Source: Dictyophora rubrovolvata | Lineage: Eukaryota > Basidiomycota > Agaricomycetes > Phallales > Phallaceae | Direction of reading: 5' to 3' | Length of the DNA: 64,000 nucleotides | Assembly: GCA_029959195.1 (NCBI GenBank) | Contig: CP114120.1 | Location: forward strand, 1,798,001-1,862,000 | Program-made: the position numbers and the translations under genes | Shown: piece after piece, positions 1 through 11,489 of the stretch | How positions within the stretch are numbered: the first letter of the stretch is position 1 | How the letters are laid out: every line of letters begins with the position of its first letter | The notes under the pieces: model-generated | The model's database searches: none | What the model saw: the letters and a program-made list of their open reading frames with translations, nothing else | Told to the model about the DNA's origin: nothing

Positions 1-373
1 GAAAGTATGTCATTCAGGCAACCATCGTCCGGTAAGTACTATTACTCTTCTTGCACATATTTTCATTATTAACTCGTTGCTATGTAGTATCATGAAAGCT
101 CGTAAGGTTAGTAAACCAGAAAAACGTTTCGTTCGTTGATATTAATGTTGGTGATCCCGAAGACGATGAAGAATCAACCTTTGATACAAGAGGTTATCTC
201 GCAGATTTCGCAAAGGTTTACACCTAAAATTCCTGACATCAAAAAGGTGATTTTGGCAGTTCGTGAACAGTATCTTTGACACTAACACTTCATAGGCTAT
301 TGATACTCTTTTAGAGAAAGAGTATATCGAACGAGTTGAGGGAACAAAGGATACGTTTGCGTATGTGGCATGA
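1..373 (+). CDS. Cullin (CUL1-like), C-terminal end, partial
   Basis: Scaffold subunit of a cullin-RING ubiquitin ligase; only the end is in the window. Exons read as 1-31, 88-106, 163-246 and 296-373, in phase, ending in TGA. The peptide begins KYVIQATIVRIMKARK, the strongly conserved cullin segment around the NEDD8-acceptor lysine (IVRIMKxRK), and continues as a winged-helix B domain (LIQEVISQI, then IPDIKKAIDTLLEKEYIERV). It finishes with the classic cullin tail TFAYVA. The acceptor at 161-162 was chosen over the one at 170-171 because it restores the spacing between the lysine motif and the winged helix seen in CUL1. CUL1 fits better than CUL3 or CUL4 (Q-rich LIQEV helix, ERVEGTKDT), but the subtype is inferred from about 80 residues only. 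The catalytic-core-binding part lies outside the left edge. Confidence 0.9.
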
Positions 374-2054
374 TGAAGGCAACGCGCGCTCAAATGATCA
401 TATTGAGTGACTGGCTTTATTCTCTCTCTTTTCATTGCACTGCTGTATCATATTCATACACTAAGCAACTGTTTCCGTTTCCGTTTGTGTTCTTTTTCCT
501 ATTTGCATGATTTTCTCTCCCTGTCTGATTTGACTCACTCCTCCCTGTTTCTCTACCCTGGAATCAAGCTTCATCGTTATTTTAGAAACACTGAGCGAAA
601 TGATAATATTTCTTTTTAATCTGTAAATGCAGGGTATTTGCGAAGTTGTGCACCCTTCGGGTGTTGTATCGCGGCGACCTGAAATAAAGGGTGAAAGGGT
701 TGTCTTATACCCTGAGCGATGGCGTGTACGAGGGTCGAATGTGAATTCAGAAGACTTTAAAAAAAAAAGGGAATATTTGCAATTGGGCAGCTGCAACATT
801 CCTTGATGACCCTAGACTGGGGCCCTGTGGCAAACATGTATATACTACTATAATACCACCAGCGTTTGAAAAGTTAAATTTTGAACGTTGTCATGGGTAG
901 TTCGGCTGATGTATTTTTCATCATTTCAAATGTCCTTTTCCAATGTATCTCTAATACCAGGGCTGGGAGATTTATCGGTATGTAGCTTCTTGAAATAAAG
1001 ACGCAATTTTTTCAATATTGCGGTTGGAAGCAAAAAAAAAGATCGAAACCAGGGTATTGTATGATATTTTGAAGGCGCAAAACGACATGCCGGTCTAGTA
1101 CGTAAAAGCATTTTCGACAGAACTTCTTGATATGCCTGCCCCCGGGTAAACCTTTTCAATTGCCATTGCAATAGGCAATTTTGTCACTTTGATTGCCCTA
1201 GCTCTCGAAGTCGTGCTGAAATCAGGAACAAAGCGAGCGACGTTTTTGTTCATACAGCCTATCAATCCAAGTTTGAATAATTATAATCCGTTCGGAAAAA
1301 AAGAGTCATTAATCAATGCAGCCTTTTATATACGCCGCATCCGACTCGCAGGAATTCGACATTGATTGTTCAACAAAGCACTGGTTCTCGATTCAAAGCT
1401 TCCAAATAACGTTATCACTTTTGAAAAAAAAAAGGACAGTCGTGTAACCGTTGAAGTGAGATGCAGGTATAGAATTATAGACCTATTCAAAAAAATATTT
1501 TGTCTCTTTGAGCACCCAAGATGTATAGAGTATAGAACGCGTAGTGATCACTCAGATCACGGTCACGGTCTTCATCACCATATAGTAAATGGGGCACAAC
1601 GATATAAATAATACTATTGAAAAGAATCCTCATATACATATGATATAATTGCGCCCAGGGAGGGAACAAACATCTGCCGGGTCAAAGCTGTCCTCGGAGG
1701 TACTTGAATATCTTAAAGATAGTAAAGGCGAATCGACCAAATAATGCCGCTTGTACATTGCCATAAACGACACAACGGGCTTCGAGAAACAGTCCGAAGA
1801 CGATGTTGAACTTCTTTCTTCCTTGAATTTCAATGTTTTAATGCTACTTTTGTACATCATGAATAAGACATGTGATGCGTTCAAAAAAAAGGGAAATGAA
1901 AATGAATGTAAGGGTTGAACAATGAAGATAAAGAGATAGATAGCGAAAGTGGAGAAAGAAATGAAAATGACCGTACTGCATCCCAAAATCCACAATAAGA
2001 TACCTTTTTTGTTTACAGAGTGCATGCATAGCCAGATAATTTTTTTATTGGCTT
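374..2054. other. Gene-poor interval between convergent cullin and kelch-BTB genes
   Basis: Both neighbours end here, so this should hold their 3' untranslated regions and terminators. I see only short AT-rich open frames without family features. A small GC-rich stem with a TTCG-type loop lies near 650-665 (GCACCC / GGGTGT). Nothing else is supportable. Confidence 0.5.
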
Positions 2055-5000
2055 TTATAGACCACCAATCCCAGAGATCGCAACTTTCTCGCTCGGCAAA
2101 TTAACTGAACCTTCGAAACCACGCGAATCAGCACGTTGCCTGGCCATTTCTGTAATCTCCAGAACTTTCTGCTTGCCAACGTCCTTCTTTTTTTTCTTCT
2201 CGCCAGTTCTTGCACGTGGACTTCGTGGAGACCATAAGCCTGCCAATATGCCGGTTCGCGCAGAATCCTTCTCCGGTGCATCCCTGCTAGAACTTTCGTC
2301 GGGTTTCCCCTCCAATTTTAGGCGTCCCTTGGCTGCGTCCCTGTCTAAAGCAGATGAACTTCGTCTAGAATAAAGAAGTCGTGTGATAGTCGCGCCGACA
2401 GGTGCATTGGTTGTTGTTCGACGCTCTGAATTTAGAGCATCATATGAACTTTTTCGGCTAATGGAACGGGAGGCGGTTGCTGACCCAGATGGTGTAGTCG
2501 GCGTATCAAAACCGGAAGTTAAACCAGGAGATCGAGACGGAGTAGGGGACAGCCATTCGGGAGAACGAAGACTGTCAACTTCGAATATACTGCTTAGGCT
2601 AGTTTTAACTTTCAAAGTTTTGCGAGGAGGAGCCGACGGTGGTACAGGGAAGTTCGACAGGCTGGGATTGTTTTCTAATGATTCAGAATCACCCGTCAGA
2701 CTTGAATCACACTCGTCTATCGATCGAAGTGAAGTTTGTCTCGAAAGCCCGCCTGGTTGGGATGTGACGGCGATTTTAGCTACCGCGTCTACAATTTCAG
2801 CCAATGCTGGAGTGAGAGGTGTATGCGGCGTCACTGGAGCACTTGAATTAATCGACGATGTTGAAAGTGTACCCGACGAAAACGACTCCGTCATAGATGG
2901 CGTATCGGTAAAAGAGGGAGAGTCGCTAAAGCTTGCACTTCGAGAAGGCCGGTGTTTAATAGAATACGGAAGGTGGTAATTTGTTATTTTTTCTGAGGTC
3001 GAAAACGAAGTAGATATCGGACTATAGTCTAGATCGGTCCCGGAGAAATAATCCTCAGAAATACCAAGACTAGAAGTGGATGTTTTTCGTCTATAAAGTT
3101 GTTGAATACCAGCTGGAACTGGCGTCCAGGTGCGATCTGAGGGGACATCCAAACCGAGAAGATCCAAGTCATAGCTATTATCGTCGTCGTCCGAATGAGA
3201 ATGCGAAGTGGGTGCATATGACTGGTTTGCAGGAATTGAGAAAGATGATGAATTAGAAGGATATGGATTGGTGCTGTTTCCATTTCCTATAGAAGGAATT
3301 TCTTCTACAGGCTTGAGATCAACGGAAGGGCCGTACGAACTTTTATGGGAAGGTCTGCGTAGTAAGGTTGAAGGCAAAGAATTCTCCCTTTTGGAAGCTG
3401 TATAAAACATCAATATTAAATAGCATAGACACAAGAACAATTACATACCTCCGTTTATATGACCATTAATGTTTTGTCCCGAATCGCCACTAAAGCTACC
3501 TGATCCAGATTGGCCTTGGTTAGATTCAGACAAACCACGCGGTCGACCAGCAGGAGGTCCCGACGAGGATCCACGACCTTGCGATCCACCCCCACTACCA
3601 CCGTGACGGTCAGGCTCAGGACGATCCGAACGGGAACGGTTTGTCGGACGTCGTCCATTTTTAAACAAGCGCATTGCTCTAGAGGAGAAAAAAACACAAA
3701 CAAGATAAGAAACGTGGGGGGAAGGTGTGGCGTTATCTCCGGTCGGACACTCACCGAATTCGTAAACTTTGGCAATCGCACAGGGTCGCTACATCATAGA
3801 CGCCGCTGACGCCTTGTGACCCCGCTGTGAGAGCCTTGTGCATGGCATGCTTAACCAGCTCGCGAAGATGAGGCATCTCGTATGTGCTGCTAAGCAATAA
3901 TAAAGCACTGAGGACGGCGGGGGCATGCTGTAGGGGTGTCAGGAGTGTTTGTGTATAAAAATATTGGAGGAATGCCAAGGTAACGGGATATGGCTCAGAG
4001 AGCTGAAGCGATCGAGGTGTTAATCGGGGATCAGGGCGGGATAAAGCAGTAGGGTCGGAAGAAGGTGGCCACACGGGCAAAGAAGAAACTGGATTGGTAC
4101 CTGTGGTATCCACGGCACTAGAAGCAGCGGCTAGATAACGCCGACGCTGGTCCCGAAACCACGGCCATCTGTCTTCCAATAGTTTACGCGAGCACGGGAT
4201 GCGCCGGGCATCGTCGCAAATTATTTCGAAGTCGGCAAACGCACCATCTTCAAGGGCTGCCAAACCCATTGTTTGTGCTTCACGACCGAGGCCATAACCG
4301 GGGCTAGGTGGCTGATATACGCCAAATGCTTCTAGATCGATATATGCCACATGATCCCAGCTCAAAAGACGATGGTTGTAGTCCTCAACTAAATTACCTT
4401 CGCGATTACCGAAGACAAGTAGTTTGTTTGATTCGCGCCAAAGGACGGCCCGACACCAGCTCCCCGAAGCAAGAGCTGTCCCTGGTTCTATATGTGACCA
4501 AGACATTGTAGTCAGATCGAGAGACCATATTGAAAACGCTTGGTACGAATGTGCTAGGTAAGTTCCCGCGATAATTAATGAAGTACCCAAGAGAGCACCG
4601 GTGGGAAAACGCAAGCCAGGTGGACGCACATCGCCTGTCATGGCGTTGGAGCGGTCCGCAACAATGAACGATGAAGGTGATTGCGGGGTGAAGATTTCAA
4701 GTTCGCGCTTAACATCGGTAAACTAGTTTGGCGTGGGTAAGTAAATACGATCACGCCCAAAAAAAAAGTGACTTACGTTATAATTAGAATACAGATAAAT
4801 TTGGCTCGGAAAACTAGGGGTGGGAGGAGAAGAATATGGCAATTCGACGAGAGTGTCTGGAGAAGTGACAGGTAACACGGAAGGACTGTCTTCTGGGCGG
4901 AATCTGTTTGGGGGCGGAGAAGTCGGTTCAAAAGAAGGGTTGCGAACAACAAGAGGAGATGAAAGAGCAACACTGCGGTATGTACCGCAGTGACGGGGGT

Positions 5001-5808
5001 AATCACTGCGATGGACCCATTCACGCAAAGAGAGATCAAGTATATGAATATCATCGAGCCAGCCGTTTGATAGATCTTGACCGCCAATGACATAAAGTAA
5101 GTCTGACGAAACAGCAGATAAGTGAGCATATCGAGCTTTCGGCGTCAAGGATTGGGCAGAATCTGGCAGTGTGGATGATTCTTGTATGGGGGTCCATTTT
5201 GATTCTGAAACTGAGAAAAACCAGACATCGTTTAACACACATAGGCTTTCTGGGGTCTGGGATTCTGTTCGGTAACCCATACCGCCGAAAATTATGAGGT
5301 GGTTGTTCCCTTAAGGAAAAAAGAGGGTCAGTCACTCATCTCTACGAGTGAAGTCGGGAAATGCTGTACATGCGTCCGCGCTATGGAAGTATCTTGGGCC
5401 AGGAACCACGCCATCTGCTGGGGGATCGAGTTTATCCCAGGTATACGACTGGAGATCGAAAACGTAAATGTCGGCAAGCATTCGACGTTCGACTACAAGT
5501 CGACCACCCTACACGCGTGTAAATCAGGTTGGACCAGTAGGATAAGACAAGAGGACGCACGAATAAGTACATTTTGTCGCCAATGATTGTAGTTGACGCG
5601 CCCTACGGAGAAAAAAAAAAATCAAACTCGTCTTGTGACCGCTGGAAGGGGAAAGACGAGGACATACAACAAGCTTCGGGGGTACAAGACCTCTGGCTTT
5701 GCGGGCTACTGTGGCTAGTTCAGCTGATACTGAGCGTACCAAATTCATCCTCGACGAGATTGGAGGTGAAGGAGGGAAAGGTTTTGGTGAAAGCGTCGGG
5801 GAGGACAA
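2055..5808 (-). CDS. Kelch-repeat/BTB protein (Ral2/LZTR1-like), long disordered tail
   Basis: Seven exons: 5668-5808, 5561-5602, 5370-5508, 4777-5309, 3755-4722, 3449-3678, 2055-3397; 1131 residues. Residues about 47-330 form kelch blades: GDKMYLFGGRL, ADIYVFDLQSYTWDKL, RYFHSADAW, HLIIFGGMGY, DVWFFSVSESKW, YVIGG. The four small 5' exons join exactly at blade motifs, which supports the splice choices. Around residues 440-590 is a BTB/POZ-like region (FADFEIICDDARRIPCSRKLL, then SYPVTLAFLQYFYT-like strands). The last 500 residues are Ser/Thr/Pro-rich and basic (EKKKKKDVGKQK) and look disordered. Kelch followed by BTB is the layout of fission yeast Ral2 and animal LZTR1, which act in Ras signalling and cullin-3 adaptor function; that role is inferred from architecture only. 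The start is the first ATG in frame before the conserved ARGLVPPKLVGAS segment and could lie further upstream. Confidence 0.8.
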
Positions 5809-7347
5809 CCCTTGGCTGGTATAAAGTTGTTGAATCGGAGTTTGAATTATCGGTAGTAACCGTAAATGGCGCTGACAACGATGGGAAACCAGTAATCTCG
5901 ATGGCCAACGCTTCGAACAGGGTCAGTTAAGCGACGCCTAGGGTAAGATTAACATGGATTAACCAGTAAATATACTAGTAACATGTCTGTTCTTATGAAG
6001 TCTCGTAAGCATTACGATAGAGACTGACTAGTATTACTGGGGTACGTGCTTGTTTTTCCCGTGCGACTCGTCCTCCATTTTTTGTTCTGAAAGAGGCGCG
6101 ATGAAACACAGTCGTTCCCTCGGGTTTACAGAATCCCAAGTGGAGCAACAAATTCTTGTCTGTTCCTTCTCTTGGATAACATCGATGTAGCCATTCGTAT
6201 CCGAGATATCTAATCAACAAGCCATGTACGTGCTTATTCTATGCGCAAAGCCTCTATACATATCTATCTCGGTCGGGAAACCGATCTGTATACGTTTACG
6301 TCGTACTCGGCTACGCGGGAATCAAAGTTTCAGTTCGTCTTTTCCTTTTGGATATTTCACACCGGCGCAAAAGGCCAGGAAAGGCCTCTCTGCTCATGCT
6401 ATGTGTGCGTATTTTTATTTTCGTCTTGCAATGATATAAAGAAGCAGCACATCCGACGTGGAGAGGAAATATCAATAGCTGTGAATTCTGCCGCAGTCTT
6501 CTTTCCGAAATCCCTCACTGACATTACCGTGCTGCACATGTAGCATGGTTCAACATTAATATATCAAGTACAAACACACGGCTGGACTGTATGGTAAATT
6601 TTACATTAGTCGATATGTATTGGCCTTGCTTTCAAGCTTCCGGCGCCTCGAGCCCTACCTGAATAAAAAAGAAAATTCGTTCTCACCGACATCATGAGGT
6701 CACTCGACCTCCCGTGAGTCTATCAATCTTTATCTTGAGGTGAACTTGGCATCCATGAAAATAATTGCCAAACATGTCTATTCGGCACGGGCACTCTTCG
6801 ATTGCAGAATCAGGAAATTTATAGCTACTGCTCCCTTTCAAGGTCCTGCCGTATTTAATTGCTTATATGACTGTTCTTCATTCATAATGTCATTAATAAA
6901 TTTACATTTTCAATATATAGTACTTTGGTAAGAAAATATCTTTTTCGATCTGCGAATTCGATTCGATCATCGGTCTCGTATAGCCGCAATATATGTATGT
7001 TTGCCCGAGACAAGGACGAGATCCGACTCAGGAAGATCCCTCACCACAGAGATATCCTTATCCCTATCCCTATAATGATTTTCCGTGATATGTATGTCAC
7101 TTTGGAAACTTGAAACATTTGTTCTTCTTCCTTTTTCTTTGGGAAAACTTGAATTGGCAAAAGAATGGCTGCTGATTTGCCTACCTATCATGTCAATTAT
7201 GTCAAGTATATGGTACGTAAAAAAACCGAGCGCGAGAAGTTGCACATTCTCGTAACAAAGACTCTTCTCAAACAGGCAATCAATCCACGTTGTCTTTTCA
7301 AAACATTTCACATCATGATGTTCTCAGCCTTCCAGCCGCGCCGGGTA
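5809..7347. other. Divergent intergenic region, kelch-BTB / pyridoxamine oxidase
   Basis: Both flanking genes start here and read outwards, so promoters of both should lie in this 1.5 kb. Short open frames on both strands lack family motifs and codon structure. The frame of the oxidase gene stays open upstream to 7165 with an ATG at 7165 and 7315, so its 5' end may reach into this interval. Confidence 0.45.
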
Positions 7348-8299
7348 ATGGCGATCAGACTAGTCTCTAATACGCACCTGCTGACAAATCCATGGGATAT
7401 GTTAACAAGAGCACTGATCACGTCCCGCATCTTCACTAGTGCCGTGCTTCTTTCTCGTCGTAATCTTTGCCTTGCTACACGTCCACTTTTCCTCAGATCA
7501 CATACCAGCATCATTCATAGATCCATATCCATGGATGCTCTTGTGCATTCAGACTCATCAACAATCAAGATCATTTCTCACAATCAATATTTATCCGACG
7601 TTAAGATATCTCCAAAATCACTGTTACCTTCACCTATTGCCCAATTTGAGGAATGGATTACTGCTGCGTCGCTTGCAGGGATAAAGGAGCCCGAAGCTAT
7701 GACCTTGTCAACTTGTACACCACACGGAATTCCGTCTTCACGAATAGTTCTTTTAAAGCAAGTCGACTCCCGCGGCTTCGTCTTTTTCACAAATTACACT
7801 TCACGGAAGTCACGTGAATTGGAAGAAAATCCACATGCTGCTCTTGTATTTCATTGGAGAAATATTTCGCGCCAAGTGAGAGTAGTTGGCAAGGTCGAAA
7901 AGGTCTCCAGAGAAGAAAGTGAAGCCTATTTCAGAACCAGACCTCTATCCAGCCGTGTAGGGGCTTGGGCAAGTAGGCAGAGTAGTTGTGTCGAAGAAAA
8001 CGAGCTTGATATGCGGGTGGAGGAAATACGACAAAAGTTTGGAATCAAAGATGGTGCAACTGAAGGCGAGATACCGCTACCTGACTTTTGGGGAGGCTGG
8101 AGGGTCGTTCCGATGTACGTGATTATCTTGAAAAGAGCATTCTTTTTATTTAACAGGTTATTTCCTTTCAAACTTTAGGGAAGTAGAATTCTGGGCCGGA
8201 AAGCCATCACGGCTTCACGATCGCGTCCAGTATTTACGCGTTGAAACTGCTGAAACTTCGGAAGAGCCAGAATGGAAGATACAAAGACTAGCTCCTTAA
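7348..8299 (+). CDS. PDX3: Pyridoxamine 5'-phosphate oxidase (PDX3/PNPO)
   Basis: FMN enzyme that oxidises pyridoxine or pyridoxamine 5'-phosphate to pyridoxal 5'-phosphate, the last step of vitamin B6 salvage. Two exons, 7348-8114 and 8179-8299. The family core starts with [12 protein letters not shown] and [19 protein letters not shown], has the FMN-binding block [20 protein letters not shown], then [16 protein letters not shown]. It ends with the family signature [14 protein letters not shown], which the intron interrupts just before. The last residues are RLAP, as is usual for the family. The core begins near Met 7531; the 61 residues between 7348 and 7531 are rich in Arg, Ser and Leu with few acids and resemble a mitochondrial presequence. 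The start could therefore be 7348 or 7531 (or 7315). Function is confident; localisation is inference. Confidence 0.92.
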
Positions 8300-8842
8300 A
8301 AAAACAAAAGAGTAAACACAAAGGACACATCATTTTAGAGAAGTTTGAGAGTCATGCATAGTACAAATATTGACCATAAAAGAACCACCACCCTTCTGTA
8401 AACGTTTTTTTTTTCACGCGGGCTTCGCCGGTGTTTGGGTGAGAAGAACACCAAACCGCTTTTTAATGGTTACTCGATGTCTTGAGAACTTGTCATCGGG
8501 AGAGAATCGAGCTAATGCGCTGACTGGTTAGACGAGTTTATCGTGTGTTACACGACATACCAGGGTGTGCCGATTTGGTTACTTTACCGGACTCGGTCAC
8601 TTTCTGAAAGAATCTTCAGAAAAAAATTAACCAATGAATATGACTACTTACTTTTAGAGTATAAACCCTGTTGCCAGCGTCATCGAGTGTGTACATTAGA
8701 TGCATTTTTTTTGGTGGTTATTAGCGCAGCGGAGTTTCAAATATCTGTCAAGATCGCAGTGTCCTTAACTTTGCCGTGCTTGATTAAATATTATAACGAT
8801 GAACGGTACGCTAAACTACTACTATAAATTGATACACAACAT
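8300..8842. other. Convergent 3' intergenic region
   Basis: Tail-to-tail spacer between the B6 oxidase and the GDS1-like gene. It holds AT-rich sequence and T runs (for example near 8405) suited to 3' untranslated regions. No coding or RNA feature seen. Confidence 0.5.
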
Positions 8843-10442
8843 TCAAGACTCGTTTGAGCCGTCCATCCCTGTCCCTTCTCCCTTCTTCGCGAATCGTTGC
8901 AAAACACTTGCTAACCGAATGAGGCATTGCTTAATATGATCTTTCGAGGGTACAACCACGGGTTTGGAACCTGTTCCAGCCAGATCGACCTCCTCACTTT
9001 CAGGCCCATCCTCTTCCATATCTTCCGTCTTTTCTATTTTACTAGACACGGGAGTTGGACCTAAAGGCTGGACAATTGGTTGACCAGATACCCATGGTGT
9101 GGCATAATATGAATATGACGGGTGAGCAGCATAATGATAACCATATGTTGCATGATAAACTGCTGGAGGAATCGTGCTCGGAGGAGTTGAGGAAGCAGCA
9201 ATCGGCGGAGACATGGTTGCATTACCGGCTGTCGGCCGTCTTGTAGCACGCTTGGAAGTCTGCTCAACATAGTTTAAGTTTGAAGTATAACGAAAATGCC
9301 CATAAATTCTCAAACTTACAGTTGGACCACCTCCCCATTCGGGATTTAATCGATATTTTCCACCTACTTTTGCTAATCGACCTCTCCGTAACGCCTTGTG
9401 TAAAGCTTGTGAAGCAGATGGTCTAAAGTTTTGCTGCAAAGGATAGTGCCTAATAATCAAAAAAGTCAGGTGACACACAGCTCACCCGATACTAAACCAA
9501 AAAAAAAAAAAACTCACGATGCCATCCACGCGAAAAGTACTTTGGGTGCTGTTCCATCAGCATCCCCAACATCAATAATGGCTTCCACGAGCATCTCTTC
9601 ATAACTAGGCATAGCATTGGGATCATCACGCGAACTAACTTGTGTTGATGAAGATGTAGTTTTTGTGGAGGGACTTGCGGCATCTCGGGCTAAAGGAGCA
9701 GATGTAAACAGTGGATGTCGGGGAGGAGCAGAAGGAGGAGGCACTGGGGTTGCTGCCTGAGATGGGTTCGAAAGAACTGAAACAGTGCCAGGTGCGTAAT
9801 AAGGCATATGGGTATGCGGATATATTTGTGGTACGGCATGAGGTTGAGGCTGGAGTTTATGGGGTGGAGGCTTATACTGCGGAGGTAGGACGGGTGCGGG
9901 TATTGGAGAAGCAGCTGGGGGAGGAACAGGCGGGGATGGTGCAGCTGAAGAAAAAGGAAGTGCTGTCTGTTGTGGTGGGGGTACCGAAGACGAAGGCGTT
10001 GGTGATGATTGTGGTGGTGGTGGTGGTGGCGGCGGCGGCGGAATAGCTACAACAGAGGGTTCCGATTTGACTGGAGGCGTTGTGTGGACATCCCTTCCAG
10101 ACGGAGACACGGACGCAGCAGGTTCAGCAGAGACGACGGGGGTGACGTGTCGTGGTCGTTGTAAGGCTTCAATGGCACTGTTTAAATCAAGTGGAAATAT
10201 ACAAGTATCTCGATTGGCATCAATTGCAAGAATCAAGTCTATTAGTTGCAGCGGAGGTAGCAGCGATAAATAGGTTCGCTTTGCGGATTGCGATGACGCC
10301 GAACCATCTGAATGTAAAGTGAATTAAAGCACAGAAATAAGTCAAGGAACATTTTACCCGTCTGTGATTTCGAGACCAAAGTGTCTTCAAGTGTACACGG
10401 TGGTGGTTGAGGGCAAGAGGGGCTAGCCTGTTGCTCGGGCAT
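8843..10442 (-). CDS. GDS1-type winged-helix nuclear protein
   Basis: Exons 10358-10442, 9518-10307, 9320-9450 and 8843-9259. A conserved N-terminal segment (KRTYLSLLPPLQLIDLILAI, then SAIEALQRP) is followed by a long Pro/Ser/Gln-rich linker with a run of prolines. A small winged-helix domain is split by an intron: SYEEMLVEAIIDVGDADGTA, VLFAWMASHYPLQQNFRPSA, SQALHKALRRGRLAKVGGKY, RLNPEWGGG. This order matches the fungal GDS1-family winged helix, which resembles a linker-histone fold; yeast GDS1 affects growth on glycerol. DNA binding and a nuclear role are inferred. The C-terminus is Tyr/Ser-rich and then acidic. The N-terminus is uncertain: Met 10442 is the first clear one, but the frame stays open through an acceptor-like site and a possible upstream exon near 10525-10571. 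Confidence 0.72.
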
Positions 10443-10851
10443 CTGTATAGTCACTTTGAAAGACTTCAAAATACGACAATCACGTGATAGGAGCCAATGA
10501 GCAGTGTGGTACTAGCTACTCACTGGCAAGTGCTCCTGGCTCCTCCGTTGCGACGGAGCCTTCAAATTCATAGAATACCTACGCACATGGAACTCAAATT
10601 GCTCTTCACAAACATCTAGTTTCTGAACATTGATCCACTGGATAGAACCTGCCAACCGACCGTCAAGGCAGAATTCCCATACTCAGACTTTCCAAACAAA
10701 TTACTAGCCATATCTTCGAAGCTGAGCTTACTGTAGCAAAGGAACTAGTATATCCGTCCATAAAACCCATACCTGGTCTATGAGCACATTTATCGACAGA
10801 TGCAGATTGCACAAGTTACTATTGTTTTAAAACTCCGCCACGGCATCCGTC
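10443..10851. promoter_or_regulatory. Shared divergent promoter, GDS1-like / mS41
   Basis: About 400 bases separate the two outward-reading starts. On the minus strand an open stretch of some 53 codons from about 10678 to 10525 may be an additional 5' exon or untranslated leader of the GDS1-like gene. No specific binding site is assigned. Confidence 0.4.
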
Positions 10852-11413
10852 ATGCTCAAGCTGTTGAATACCTCAAAAAGTGTACTGACGACACTGTCCT
10901 GTACTTACACACGTTTCTATCATTCTCCCGCTTTCTTTAAACCCGTCCCACCGTCGTCAGGTAATGCTATTGTTCTCTGTTTTTCTTGTACTAAACCATT
11001 CTATTAGATTCAATAAAAACACCACAGGATTTGCTAAAAATTATCGGACGATCATGCGACACGAAACTCAAAGTCGATGATTGGCAGCAACTTTGGAAGA
11101 TGGGAGGATATGGAATGAGAAAAGCCGGCATTAGCGTAAAGGATCGACGGTGAGCAAATGGTTCATTCTCGTGTTTTACTTGGAATTCGAATTGGGAGCC
11201 TTTACACAACAGATATATCCTATGGGCTTTAAACAAGTATAATAATGGGTGTGATCTCAGTAACATAGCCTACGAGGAAAAACCTAAAAAGAAGATTCGA
11301 GGGTTTGTTCATTCATCCACACCTTTTGCAAACTTTGTGCGCTGAACGAACTTCACAGATGGGGTCCTGCTGTGCAATTTGGAAAACGAATTCGGTCACG
11401 GCGCCATCGATAA
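10852..11413 (+). CDS. FYV4: Mitochondrial ribosomal protein mS41 (IGR motif, Fyv4-like)
   Basis: Four exons, 10852-10960, 11008-11149, 11213-11302 and 11359-11413, giving 131 residues with all phases closing. The N-terminus (MLKLLNTSKSVLTTLSCTYT) is a typical mitochondrial presequence rich in Ser, Thr, Leu and Lys. The core TPQDLLKIIGRSCDTKL and WQQLWKMGGYGMRKAGISVK, followed by DRRYILWALNKY, is the IGR-motif domain of fungal Fyv4, now named mS41, a small-subunit mitoribosomal protein. The end is basic (GKRIRSRRHR). The length fits the family. It shares its promoter region with the divergent GDS1-like gene and converges with MON1, whose stop is only about 75 bases away. No longer open frame reveals this gene; it was assembled from small exons. 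Confidence 0.88.
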
Positions 11414-11489
11414 TAATAAGAATCTTTACAGTAATAAACTAATTCTATTTTCCAAAAATGCAATAAGTTAAACAAGACATGCTCATTGT

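Noticed and set aside
2383-2979. 198-codon plus-strand open frame
   Set aside because: Antisense to the coding exon of the kelch-BTB tail; a shadow of its Ser-rich codons.
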